This document shows positions 10,406 through 24,082 of a stretch of 60,000 nucleotides of DNA, piece after piece. Under the pieces are notes generated by a model. The model saw nothing but the letters and a program-made list of their open reading frames with translations. It made no database searches and had not been told where the DNA came from. A program made the position numbers and the translations under genes. Source of the DNA: Acanthaster planci (Eukaryota > Echinodermata > Asteroidea > Valvatida > Acanthasteridae); the NCBI RefSeq assembly GCF_001949145.1, contig NW_019091585.1, positions 333,877-393,876 of the forward strand, in the 5' to 3' direction. Numbering within the stretch: position 1 is the first letter of the stretch; each line of letters opens with the position of its first letter.

Positions 10406-13400
10406 ATGAGTATGAGGCGACGGAGATCCCACAAGAGCCCAAGCCACGACCATAGCAGGACAAGCACACCGTCTCCAGCACGGAGTGGCTCGGTCGCATC
10501 ATTGTCTTCAGGCTCACCCTCTGTACAAGCACTCAGTTGCCCCCCTCAAGGTACATGTACGTGCATGTATGCTCGTGAAAGAGAACTCAAAAAACTAATG
10601 GTGCCATGCTCAGTGTGGCTCTTTTCAAGATGCACCACAGAGACGTGAGGGCCAGGGCTTTCACCAGTATTTGGAAGTTCATACATGTACTTGTACAGTA
10701 TGTAGGGAATCCAGATTTCCTCAGATTTGAAAACAGGGTGGTCAAGTTGCTTTTAAGCTTGATGATTTTACCGGCATGCACTGTACGGTACCTCTTCAGT
10801 TTTTTTCAGTAGGGTGTCTGATTTGACCCACATGTTCATAAAAATGTCATGCTCAAGCTGAAACCTGACATTGAACGTACAATACTGAACCTACATGTAC
10901 GTGTGGGGCTGAGGCAGTGCCAGGACAATCGCACGTTTAACGTACATGTGTCTCTTACGAGATAAAATTAAGTTGGTTTAAAATGGTTGGGCCCTGCAAA
11001 TCTGCCATCTTTTGCAACAAGTGTATTGGCTCCTGCTAACAGCCCAATCACACAAACTTCAACAGGTCTTTACATGTGCCGGGTACCTGCGTAAGTTTGT
11101 TTGATTGGGTATAGTACCAGTAGGCCCTTTGCTCATCGTAAAGAGTATGGATCGACTGTACCTAATCAAACAAATTTACACAATATCATTGTGCATAAAC
11201 TGTATCCATGCCCCCCAAATATAATGAGATGAATGACCCAGTTGCTGGGCTCATGGTGAGCTGCTTATGTGCTGCCTACCCCTGATTCCCCTGGGTCTCT
11301 TCTCAGGTGAGGGTTAGTGCAAGGTCATGCTACACTCCATTGTGTCCTTCATTGTATTGTTTTAGAAACACACTCTCATAGAGAGTGGGTGTTATACATT
11401 GAGTCTATGGGTAAACCACAATACCTTGGGAAAAAGTCACAGAGCTACAGCACCCACTCAGTCAAAATTCAGCAGGGTATGTGCCGGCCCACAGTACTCA
11501 TTCATACAGAATTAAACACCAGATACATGTAGTAAGCTTCGAGTACCCAATGCCACAAACTCACACACTTTATTGGTGTTGAATTCTATGTGGTTAGTGG
11601 AAGGTAAGGGTTACACATTTGCTTGTTTGCATATTTATTTTGCTGAAAGGTGTGCTTATATGTACTGTGCTTTAATCTTGTGCACTGTGGTACAGGCACT
11701 GAGTCAGAACGGCGTGTGAAGCTTGCAACCATCCACAAGGCCCTGATAGCAGATCCTGTGGATGTGGCCATGCTGCGCAAGCTGGCCATCAGCAAGGGGG
11801 GCCTGCTGACTGATGACGTGCGCCGAAAGGCCTGGCCTAAACTTCTCAATGTCAATCTGTTTGATGTTCCCTATAAAAAAGGTGAGCAACATGGGCGTGT
11901 TGTTCAGAACTTCACCCATTGCACACAAGGCAACTCCTTCCATTGCTCAATTTATTGAGCAACAAGAAATACAACAGGACATTAAGGTTTTTTAATTGCT
12001 TTGAGTGATGAACTGAAGTTGTAGGGAAACCAAATTGCACTGTGAAACCAATGGGCAGTTATACATTTGGCAAGCAGTACATATGTATTTCCATTTCAAG
12101 TCCAATTAAATGTGTAACAACCAGTGTTAAAACTTTGAGATGATTTCCTTGGAAATATTTGGGCAAATGTTGCATATTTTTTATTATCTTCGCATCACTT
12201 TTCATGAAATACCCTTGCAAACATGTTATGAAATATTGTAACTGGGTTAAAGATTTTGGATATTAACATGTACATGTAGGCCTATGTATTTTGCCAAATT
12301 GAGTCTTGATATCAAGAGGTTACTTGATTTTGCACACTGCATAAGACCTCCTCACATCTGATTACAGTACCTGACTTGGGTTTATGTGGATATTATTGAT
12401 TACAGTTTACAATGTACCGCAAATTGTCTTGTTCAAAGACACTGAACATTTTGATCTCTACTTAAGAGACTTTCACATTTCACAAATATGGGCATTCAGG
12501 TATTCTTTGAAGCACAAATTACATTGTAACACCCTGCTTAATTCACCATTCTGCAGTGAGCAGACCACATTCAATTTGTCTTTGTGTATACCTCAAAGAG
12601 TGGTCTTGTCAAATGTCCTCTTTAATTTGATATCATACTGGTATTTAAGGTAGTGGTACGTGCAATTTTGGAGATTTTACAAAATTTCGCCTTTCAGCCA
12701 TATCCAGTTTAAGTTACTCTTACTTTTACTCTGCACGTTGGATTCTATTATTTTTGGCTTGACTTAAAAGCTGTACACATGTACACAACATGTACATGTA
12801 TGTATGAGTACTTGCGTCCCTATTGTTCCATGCATGTACATGTACCTGGTGTATGTTTCTTTGGTGTCGTTTTTTTCAGGCGTGAATATAGAAAATCACA
12901 GAGATTATCACCAGGTTGTGCTTGATGTGAACAGGTCGCTCAAGAGATTTCCAAAAGGTAAAAATTATTTATTAACCCTGACCTTCTTGGCCCTCATGGC
13001 CAAAATGCAGCTTCAGTCCTTCAGAATCATCCAGCTTTTGTGAATAACGTTCTTTCAAGGGTGACCATGGTGACCACTGCCTCAATCTTCCACACTGCTC
13101 TGTCAATTCCTGTCATTATGTTGAGGCAGTGTGGATGATTTTACACGTGTACGTATGATCTAGGCCTGAATTTACGCACCGTGTCTGAATTTACATGTAT
13201 GCAGGGCTGAGCATTATTAACAGAAGGTCATTTAACCCAAGGCCTTGGCTCAGTGCATCCTTTGCAATCAGCCTGAGCCACACTTCTTTGCCATTCAGCC
13301 CGGTGAGTCCTCCAAAAACTTCCAACACCGCCCAGAGGATTTGGAGGATTCAGGAAGGTTTGGCATGTTAGAATTAATGAGCTACAAGCCTGGAGATTTT

Positions 13401-16400
13401 TAGAACTCCTCTAGGAGTTTGGGGAGGATTTTGCCGGATAAGGGCAGGCAACCACCAGAGTACCTTACACAGGATCTGCCCCCTTAAATGTTGGTAATTG
13501 CTTTTATTTTCAGTAGTGGAGTTTTTTAGAATTCAAGAAGACTGCTGGTATATTTGTCTGTTGGGTTGCACGTAGGGTAGAACCAACTCCGCTAATTCAG
13601 ATTAACAAATCATTGACATCCTGTAGAACAGGAAATCAGCCTTGTGTCACTCAACATGTACATGTACATGTACATGTAGACTTTTGAATGATAAATTTGT
13701 CATTAAATTGTTCAGGGTAATAAATGCTACATGTATGTAGGAAGGGTGGGAATGCAGGTATCATTTGAAAAATGTTCAGTACCTTTGCCATGTTGTTTAA
13801 ACTTGTAAAAGTCCCACCCATACCATGGGTGTCACTGAAAACTTTAAACACAACAAACTGTATTCAATGTAAATACTTGACACAAAGTTCCGGTGATTAC
13901 TTCATGGTATTCCTTTGATATGACCGAGCAGTAACGTGTCCTGAGAATCAGATTACATTTAACAACCGTTTACCGTTTACAATAAAAAGGCCAAATTGCC
14001 TCAATCAAACGTCAAACTCTGTAAAAGGTGTGGTTTTGTTTAAATGTTTGGGAAAATCTGTAAACAGAGTTGGAACTTTTTTCATTGAAACGTTTAAATG
14101 TGTAAACATTCTACCCTTACTATGAAGAAAGACCAGTTGTGTATTTATGTCATTGTGCAAAATATTGTTATTACAGGTATGCGTGATGACCACAGGGAGG
14201 CACTGCAGGGTCAGCTTGTCGATGTCATTGTTAGGGTCCTTATTAAGAATGAGCAGCTGCATTACTACCAGGTGAATAGAGCTGATCAGAAAGGTGGAGT
14301 TACTCTGGCCAGTGGGGCTTACCAAGATCCTGATGATAATTAACCACAAAAGCTAAGGCCAGTTCATATTGCATTTTAATGTACAATTTCTTCTTGTCTC
14401 CCAGTTTTTTTTTCTTTGTTCATTAGGGGTGCGTGGTTGATTACGTAATTGTGAAAAAGGATGGTACCATTTGCTGACACAACTTTGTATTTTATGCATT
14501 TACAGACTTGGGCAAGTTTTAGGAACAATTGTTTGACAAGCAGTGGTTAATTTTGCTTGCTACCTACATGTAGGATATACATGTATTTTGTTCACTGGCT
14601 GCCAGGAAAAATGGACCTGGAGTCTAAAAAATGGTCGTACGGTAGCTCCAACTTACCCCTCTCATTGCACATTTGGCAATATCGATTTGAATGTAGCGAA
14701 AACTTGTTAAGTCCACAAGAGTTTAACCCATTCGTACGTACCAAAGTACGCTTGTGATTTTTACACTGGTGGTTTTTCATAAGCCTTCAGGGGCAAATAC
14801 TGAGTAACCAGTGTTAAAATGCACGTCGGACAGGGCAAAAAATCCAAAATTAACCCATTCTGCCCTTGTGGCTTTGTCAAAATGTTACGGCTGTGACTGT
14901 CAATAAAGCATACCCTTATGGGAGCTTCTGGCTTGCAGCTTCGTTAGCCACTTTCCCTACATGTAGGTACATGTGTGTGCAACTATGTAGCGTGTTCCTA
15001 TATAGACCTTCTCAGATACACCGGTACCATGATTACTATATCCACGTTGAGTAGAAATACCAGAGCCATCCATGTTGGTACATGTAGGGAGTGTTTATTT
15101 GATTGGTAGCGATGCCACCGCACCGCATGCATTTCATAGTCATCCGTGAACCAGCCAAGTGCAGTTCCCACCACAGGACCAGAGCCTCCGTTGCTAGGAA
15201 AATTGCACGCTCTCTTTGTCCAGCTTGGGGCCCATATTTCATACACATTTACATCCAGCTGGTTTGCATCTTGTTTTGATCACATAATGCCCCTTTGAAC
15301 AGGAACCATTTTTGTCCTTGGCGATTTAGGTACATGTAGAAGGGATAAGGCCCCTAACCATAAACAAGCCTGTGATGGAAGGTTGCCTCTTCCATAATGA
15401 AATTCAGTAATGGGAGACAGCTTCAAGAAATGACATGTAGATTAAATCTCCCCCCCCCATCTTTTCAGGGTTACCATGATATATGTGTGACGTTCCTGTT
15501 AGTCGTCGGAAAGGAGGCCGCGTTTGCACTGATGGACAAGCTGTCTACCCATCACTTGAGGTAACTTGATAGTCAGTCAAGCTTTAATTCAATTTTTGTA
15601 TGAAAGGAGAGAGACCCATCATAACTTTGACAAAAACTTACGATGAAGAAGGCAAGCAGTAAACCAACAAAGTACCAGGCTGGTTTACCTTATCATAAGT
15701 GAAAGGGTGGGGGAAAGTTATGAGACCCCTTTCTACACGTATCATACCCTAACCCACACTGGACTTACCCCTTATCTACATGTCAGGGTACCAACATTTC
15801 CAGGGGGGGTATGTGGTATGTATGTTCACCCACTCGTATTACAACATGTACATGTGCATTTGTGTGTGTACGTGTCCAAGCACCTGAAAAGTGTTAGTCA
15901 TCATCAGTGATGTTGTTGCGTGACCCGGCGAGGGATTTAGAAGGACAGATTATATGCCAGAATTTGGAGGGTACATGAACTCGCTGCAAGAGAGCTTTAT
16001 TCACCAGACGAACAGAAACCCGGCGATGGAGGGCGTACTTCTATTTCTACTCAACAGATGTTTAGTTTTTTCCATTATTGCTAGTAGAGATTTTCACAGG
16101 GAGGGGGTGTTGAATTAAGTAAGGTACTTGTACATGTAGGCATTGAATGAATGTTCAAAACTGATGTCTTAATTAAAGTTTTAAGTACTTGTGGGCAGGC
16201 ACCCAAGCGGGAATGATGGAAGAAGAAAGTTTACACTTCTCTCCTTGCATTATAATAAATTAGGGCCACTAACTTAGCACTGTTGTTTTGCCATTTTTGT
16301 GTTAAGATCATTGACGTTTTCTGCATTTGTTACATGTACATTCAATTTTGATAGAATTGGTGTCCTAATTGCCACAAAATACATGTATCTACAGAAAAAT

Positions 16401-18988
16401 ACCCAAAAGATCAACCCCCAGATAAATTGTGTTGATGATACAAGAGATAAGTTTGAGATAGTGAAGAGTTGATGATCTGAAGCAGTATTGAGGTGTACCG
16501 TGTGTTTCTATTTGTTGCTATGGTTACAGAGATTTCATGGATTCCACCATGGATCGCACCAGACACATGCTGAACTACCTGCTGCCAATCATCAAAAAAG
16601 CCAATGTTGAACTGCATGACTTCATGGAAAGGTAGGAAAAAGGAAGAAGATTTCCTATTGTTTTTCTTTCATTTCAGTACCGTCGACATGTACATGAAAA
16701 TGTCACACCTGCTGTACCGTTAAGGTGCCACTGTATCAGAAATGTTTCTTTTTTTTCCCTCAAAATTTTGGATTTTTTTTTTGCAGTTTTGAGGGTTGAT
16801 TCCTTGGAAGACTAGAGATGGTTAGAGAGTTTGCAACAATTATCATTTGTAGAGCATTGCCAAACCTGCCGTGTAGCACCCTTTGTAAAGAGGACCCCTG
16901 GAACCTGCTGATAAAAGTGGGTCATTTTAAAAGTGAACACCAAGAGTGCCCAACAGTGGTTGGACACCGGCAACAAAAATGCTTTTTAGATTTCTTTGGT
17001 ATGCAGTTCCCCTCCCCCAGTGATAAATTCATTTTAGCCAGTCTGTCCAAACCAAAACATATCCCCTCTATTTTCATTCAAACATCCGGCAGGCCGTTTA
17101 TGACAATAAAAGTTTGATACCATCGTCATTTTGGCAAAAATATTTTTGTCGTTGCCATATTGATATGTAGTGAAACTTAGGAACAAGCATTCACACTGTT
17201 AAGCGGTTTCAAATTTAAAACCAAAGGAACCGTTTAATTATTGAAGCATTTGTGTGGGAAAACTTCACACAGGATACTTAATGCTCAATTTGATGTGACT
17301 GGATCCTACAAAATGAATCACAAGGCAATTTGGGGTTGTTCTTCTTTGATATATGTTCAACTCAGTTCGGTATCCGGATGAAAATGGACACAATGCGGGA
17401 GAATACTGTTAAGGGTTCCTCTGGACTTAAATTGCACAAGATTCTTTTGACATGTTTAAAACCTTTGACATATAGCTGAAAATTAAGTGGCTCCGGCAGC
17501 TTGCAGCTAATTTTCTGAGATTTTGTTTTCAGTAGGCTTTGATCACTAAACCCTCAGCGAAAACTTTCCAGGTCGGAAGTGGGTACCGTCTTTGCCCTAG
17601 CATGGCTCATCACCTGGTACGGCCATGTACTGAACGACTTCCGCAGTGTTGTCAGACTGTACGATTTCTTCCTCGCCTGTCACCCACTCATGCCCGTGTA
17701 TTTAGCAGCTGCAGTAAGTATTCGGCTTATGAATTTAATTTCATTGAAATCAAATCAATACATCATCGTTTTTAATTTCTCCCACCATACACTTGTCATA
17801 ATTTGTACATGTATTATACTCCGGGAAAATGGTAGCATAAATATCTTCTTAAGTTGTCATCCATTAAAACCCATTCCTCTGTAGTAACGGTTCATTTGAG
17901 AAAAACCATGCAGTTAGGGGTGTAAATGGCTTCCCTAAAACTTCCCTAAAACCTTACAGTGCGTTTGGACGTATCAAGTCCAATGTACACGTGTCCTGCC
18001 TCTTTTTTCCTTGAACCAAAAAGTTACTCTGGTTTGGGGGTGTTAGGGTTACGAATTTAATCACTGTATGCTGTAGAGCCCATTTGGTTGCATGCAGAGA
18101 GTGCAACTTTTGCCATTTAGGCTCAATATGTGTCTACCTCATCTGACCTGATCTTTCAGATTGTATTGTATCGTCAGGAAGAGGTGATGGCGTGTGAATG
18201 TGACATGGCCTTCGTCCACAGCCTCCTGTCCAAGATCCCCGCCAACTTGCCCATGGAGCATCTAGTCAGTCAAGCTGGGGACCTGTTTGTGCAATACCCT
18301 CCAGAAGAAATGGCGAAAGAAGCCAGGTTACAGTACAAACTCAGGTATTGATGACACAGATATCTTTAATATGGAGAAGGACACAGCAGTAGAGGAGTGT
18401 TCGATTAAGTTGAAACTCTAGTGTGAATCTGCTCTGTGGTTAGAAATTTGATCATCAAAATATCCATGAGGCCCACACACACCATTGACATTGGAGTGGC
18501 ATCCTTTTCATGATTTCAGTTTTAAAAAACCCATTTCGTGACAAGTTCAAAACTTACTTTACAAACCCCCCCCTAAATACTCTTGTGTGTTTGAAAGTCC
18601 AACCAACTTCTGTGCTTGCAAACTTAACTGAGAATCACTTTGATGTACATGTACACATAAATCCTTGTTTCAAATTCAATGACATGAAATGAACATTACC
18701 ATCAAAGTGAACTGTTACAAGCACTTTCTTTGTTTTTTTTAAATCTTTTATAGCACCAGCATGTCCAAACATCCTGACTTTGAACTGGAGACCTTGTGCC
18801 AGAGACCAGACAAAGTGCTACAGCACATAACGTCAAAGAGCAACGGGGCTGCCAGCTCACAGGCGACTGCAGAGTCGCAGCAGAGAAGCCGCAGCAGCAC
18901 AGTTGTCAAGCTCGCCGTCTGGGCAATATCGGCGGGAATCGGAGCAGCCGCGCTGGCTGTGCTGAACACGGCGGGAGAGTACTGGTGA
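10406..18988 (+). CDS. TBC1D20: TBC1 domain family member 20, Rab GTPase-activating protein, 419 aa, nine coding exons
   Basis: ER-anchored GAP that in vertebrates acts on Rab1 and Rab18 and controls ER-to-Golgi traffic and lipid droplets. Coding exons are 10406-10550, 11696-11881, 12880-12957, 14177-14271, 15469-15560, 16530-16631, 17572-17713, 18160-18344 and 18754-18988; all phases agree, giving 419 aa (human 403). The Ser/Arg-rich N-terminus (1-48) is poorly conserved; the TBC domain runs from about residue 75 to 320. The arginine finger is R129 in VVLDVNRSLKRFP and the glutamine finger Q168 in LHYYQGYHD, so the enzyme should be active. Other matches are GGLLTDDVRRKAWPKLLNVN and VVRLYDFFLACHPLMPVYL. 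A single C-terminal membrane segment, KLAVWAISAGIGAAALAVL, fits the known tail anchor. Start: the first ATG of exon 1; a second Met lies two codons on. Confidence 0.96.
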
Positions 18989-21900
18989 CATGCATACTTT
19001 TTCAAGTAATACATGTACAAATGTACATGTATCTGGTAGGCATGTGTCTGTTGCACGCCAGAGTTGGCTGTGCACAGAGTATGGTCCGTGAAACAGCAGG
19101 AACCATGTTGTTGCCTGTGCATCATTTGCCCTGATCATGTTGCTGTGATGAGTCCGTCACCAGTCCTTGCTGGAAATCCATTATGAATGCATGGCAAGTG
19201 ATCCACCCCAGGCATTAGCCGAGTCAAAAGCCTTGCCCAGCGTTTATCCAGGCACTGGTGACCGGGCTTGTTGCGACTCATGAGAAGGACTTATGACTAC
19301 ATTTGTGATGTGTGCAAGCAAAATTATTTTGCATAAAGCTATGGCTCAATCAGTCATTTGGTGACTACTGCTTTAGCCGTTGCCATTGGCCTGCTAAGGA
19401 GAACAGATAGCCATACTATATAGAAATATGTCTGAATGATACAAAAAATTATGCTCCATGCAGGAAACTGTGTCACATATTTTTGTACCCAAATGGCCCC
19501 TAGGGGAAGCTCCTTAGGTCTGCCTTTTTCAATCTTTCAAAATCATTCAAAATGTGACAGATTTTCACATGTAATGAATCCAGGGTGAATTTGTTGAATT
19601 GTGTACGTGTATACAGCTGTATGTTGTGCATAGCCGCAGTGCTGTCTGTAACATGAATGTCGTTGGTTTTTATTGTTCAAGGGAAACTTTGTAGAGTCTT
19701 TGGTTTCACATTGCACATGATGGAAATTATACAAAGTTTGACATAAAAATATGCATAATATTTAAACAAGTGAAAGTGATTCGGTAAACTTTCAACAACA
19801 TTTTGGCTTTTCAGAGAAAATTGATACGGGAATTAAAACTGTGAGGGTCCATCGTTCCATACATGTAGACTAAGTTGTCAAAAAAAATCCAGAAGCTTTG
19901 GTCTTAGGGTAAACAAGATGTACCTGTGTGCTTTCATGTTTGTGTGTGTGTTCATATCATGTAAAAATATTGTCATGAATGATCCACAGAATCTGACATG
20001 AGAGAGTTATCATGTCAATTTCAAAATTGAAAATTACAGACGTGTATACAGTGTATGGTACATGTACATATATACCCACCAGCGTTGCACCCAGCCCCCG
20101 TACCAAAGTGTGGTCAATAGCATATACAGTTGGTAAATTGAAAGGTAATAGGAAATGAAATGATCATTATAATACAAAATGGCACATGTATATGCTTTCA
20201 CAAAATGGCACATGTATATGCTTTCACAAAATGGTACATGTGTTGGCATTGATCAGCTGTAAACAAGGTCCACCAAATTACCGGTAACACCGTACATGTA
20301 CTACACGAATGTGCATTAAATGATTCAAAGCCTTCTGGAAATTTGTCCAAATGTTACTTTTTAACAAATTTAAGGAGTACTGTTTATGTGTCACTGCGAT
20401 TAATTATGGTATCCGACTTTGGTGAAGAAAGGATACATGTATTTTAAAGTACATTGTATGTAACCTTTTATTAGCAGAAATCAAGAAGCAAGTTGTGAAA
20501 TGGCTTGTAATATGCAATGAATATCGTGAAATCACTTTTCATTGTGTGTGTAAAAACGTGCTGGCTATCTTTTGTAAACCAGTTTTGTTCTTCCTGACAG
20601 TTGAGGTCAGTATTTGTTTCTGACCATCACCGGTCACCTTAAGTCTTTGAAGGAATCTGACATAAGATACCATTCATTTTATCAGCTACCATGACTGAAT
20701 ACCAGCAAGAATGATTTCACAAGGTGTTTGGTGATAATTAGGCCAGTGGGTCTTTCTGTAAATTCAGGGACCAAAAGTGTGACTTTTTTTGTCCCTGTTA
20801 CACCTGTTCTGTGCAATTTGACACGGATATCACCAAAATTGATTCCAAACTATTTCGATTTGTTTAGCAGGTAATTTGCATTAATTCATCACTCTTGAAA
20901 ATTAGAGAATGTGTTCTGAACTTACAAAATCATATGGTACATGTGACAGGGACACACACAAAATGGAGCCTTAATTTGTAGAACGATCCCAGTATGTTTT
21001 GGGAGTAGACAATGACTGTGAAAAGATACTTGTCTTTGTGGTTTTGTGTCACATGCTAGATACTTCTAAAGGCAGATCTTATGTTATTTAGCATCTAATT
21101 TCATGATCAAATGAAACGTGTGAGTTGTGTTGTCTGCACTTCTTCACTCTGTGTGTCATGAGCCAAGAAACCAAAATGAATAGTAACATGACTGAATTAA
21201 CAGGTTGATACAAATAGGCACAAGTATTTTTTTAATTTTGTTTTCAAAGAAAGTACTGTAACAGAACAATTTACAGTGTTTGAACTGTTAATATTCATGT
21301 GCTGAAGAGCAAATAGTTAAGGGCATTCTGGTGCGCACACTTTGTTGCAGAAAGGTATTTGTGCTCCTTACAAAGAGATATTGAAGTTGTCCATTTTTCT
21401 TTCAATCTTCAAAGCATATGTGCATGCAGCAATACTGATACTTAACTTGCTTGTTCTGTGTTGTTTTTTTAATACACACGTATTCAGGCATCTTAAAATT
21501 ACAGCACCTTGGTTTTTTTGTCTTGATGATTATGATGGCTGATTTGTTGCTAGTGAGGATTAGCTGATAACTGCAGGTAAGAATGGGCACACTATGCTAT
21601 GCTTTGAAATAGCAGGGGTGAAGATAGTTAAAAGGCAAATTGAAAAAGGCTCAGCTTTTCTAATCATAAAACATTCCACATATGTTTTGCGGGGGTTTCA
21701 GCCATGTTATCTCAATTGTGTTTGTGTCTGGGAACATGATTACTTGTTATACATGTTTTAATTCCAATATAGTGCAGAGATTTAAAAAGTAAAGTTCGTC
21801 CTGATTTAAACAAAAAAAAAATTCACTGTTTGAAAAGTGTGGCACACATGAAACATGGCTTATCTAATGAGGTTTTGTAAAGGTGATTGTTAATTTGGGT

Positions 21901-23521
21901 CTTTCCCCTTTTATATACATGTCCATGTAGATGATACATTTATATTTCCAAATTTTAGACGGGACTTGCACCTCCACTCCTTTACATGAGGGAGTGGGGA
22001 TCATGAAATTGATTTGGGGTTTTAATTCTCTGGTAATTTTCTGATTTGCAAGTTCAGTGGTGGTGTTTTCGCAAGTAGGGATACTGCAGCACTTGAAATA
22101 TGCTTGCCATTATTGATTAGTTAAAAATAAATCAATTCATGAAACAAATTTAGAATTTTTCTGTATAAATGAGTAACTTTATTATGTTTTTAAAATGTGC
22201 AATGACTTGTCACTTATTTCCAACGGCATATGTTGGAGAGGTTGTTTCCCTTTATAAGTGTGCATATTCACTTGTAATTGATCTTGCTTGTATAAATCAA
22301 GTTTATAATGGGTAAAAATTTAGACAGTTTGGAGAGATTGTATCTTTGAAGAAATTCTTGGACTACAGAATATTGTGTATTGCCAAATGTGATGGAATTT
22401 ACCGTAGCAAAAGTGGTTGTTTTGACCAAACTGTATTTTCTGCAGGCAGGAGACCCCAAAATAAGCTAATGTGCTTGTACTTATCAAACATAGTGCTGTT
22501 ATTTTTTGTTAGTCTTTGTATCCATTACTTTGGCGTGGACACAACATAAAAGTAAACTTTTTTCAAAAACTGCAAAAACCTTCACCAACAAAGACCAAGG
22601 GAACATACGAGTTATTTTTCACAAATCTTTTAATTAAACCACAGTGTGGGCACGTGTTGACATTTCTGTAATATTATATGCCAACAAATAAAATAAAATA
22701 CTCTATGAATTTTATGAAAGTTACAAATGTACTGCTCTGAGGTTAAAAGGAATGTGTGAACATTCTTATGCAAATCAACATTTAAAGGATGCTGACAGGT
22801 TTATTTCAACCTGTTTATAAGCCAATAAAACCATCTGCATTTCTTGTTCTTACTGCCTGTGTCGCAGGAAAAAAAACTGCTGAAATTTCAGTGGATACCA
22901 CAGACCATGTCACCCTCATTGTAAGAAAAGTCAGACAAATGAATTTTCTCTGTGTTAAAGCGTCTGTTGGTTAAGGATTGCAGCAATATCACAATGTCAT
23001 TTCCAACACGACATGGGTATTATAGCCCACTAAGATGTGAGTAACCTTGAGAGACCAGTTGATATACGTAAGATAGCCATGTAAGATGTTGAACTTAGTT
23101 GTGTATCATGTTGCTACTTCATTATACTCAGGAGAACTGCATAATTTCCCTGATAAATTACAGGCTTTCTCCCTTCAGTGATGGCACATCAATATTAAAA
23201 TCAACACTTTTTAAGTAGCTGTCCTACTCAATTTCACAATTCAGTATGAATTTTGAAAACGATCAGATAGTTCAATGTGCTTTGGCACATGTACACACTG
23301 GATACTAGACATGTTTCATTCACTCAAATTTCAATGAATAGCCATTTAGACTTGAACAAACAATTTGCTCTCTGGTACATGTACGTGTACGAGTAGCTTA
23401 GTTCATGTAGAACTTGTCTTTCCTTGTTAAATAATACTTCAAGGAAAGAAGAAAATGGTCGTTCAGTCGTTTTTTAATGTGTCTTTTGTAATGTAGAACG
23501 CTTACCCTCAACAGACCTTAA
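18989..23521. other. TBC1D20 3' region and intergenic DNA
   Basis: AT-rich sequence without credible coding exons. It should contain the TBC1D20 3' untranslated region; ATTAAA or AATAAA occurs near 19832, 22129 and 22687, and I cannot say which is used. A 26-bp tandem repeat lies at 20175-20241. Scattered ACATGT palindromes are common. Confidence 0.55.
20175..20241. repeat. 26-bp tandem repeat
   Basis: About 2.6 copies of a 26-bp unit beginning CAAAATGGCACATGTATATG, nearly identical from copy to copy. The last copy changes GGCAC to GGTAC. Confidence 0.9.
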
Positions 23522-24078
23522 CCACTTGCTGCCGGGTGGATTTTTCTTGAGCAAGACACGATGCCAGCTCATTTCCAAGATTTTCTGTTTTCAACGTTCT
23601 TCAAAAATTCATCATTTCATTTAATGGCCATTTATACCAAAAGGAAGGACTCTTTGGGCACTATTCTAAAGCTGACAGGTAAAATTTATTGACTCCTGAA
23701 TATTTCTGCCAGGCCTGCAGCCTTGGAAAAAGAGCCCAGATTTTGCAGTGTTACGTAAGATTCTTTTGTTCCCAACATCTTCTGACATCTTTTCAATAGG
23801 GGCCAGATTAGCATGCAGCGTTGCTGTGCGGCTCATCGCTGCGGTGGTGGAGAGCTTTTGTCCCGGGTGGTTATCCACTCGTTCTAAATGCCTCAAACCG
23901 TGGTATACTGTTTCAAAACAAGTCTGGATTTTCTCCACTACTGAGAGCGAAAAATGTCGGTAATGCCCAGCAGCTCAGTCTTTTGTGCTGAGCACGGTCT
24001 TTTGTTATAAGGCCCAACTCTATTGTCCCAGGTCCGGGCTCCCCGGCTCTGTATATAAAGCCTATGTACTCGAAGTGG
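23522..24078. mobile_element. piggyBac-like MITE, 557 bp, TTAA-flanked
   Basis: Flanked on both sides by TTAA (23518-23521 and 24079-24082). The ends are CCACTTGCTGCCGGG on the left and, read inwards from the right, CCACTTCGAGTACAT; inverted matching is clear only for the first six bases and weaker inside. TTAA target duplication with C-rich ends is the mark of the piggyBac superfamily. The interior carries no transposase. Related in its ends to 27063-27478. Confidence 0.55.
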
Positions 24079-24082
24079 TTAA

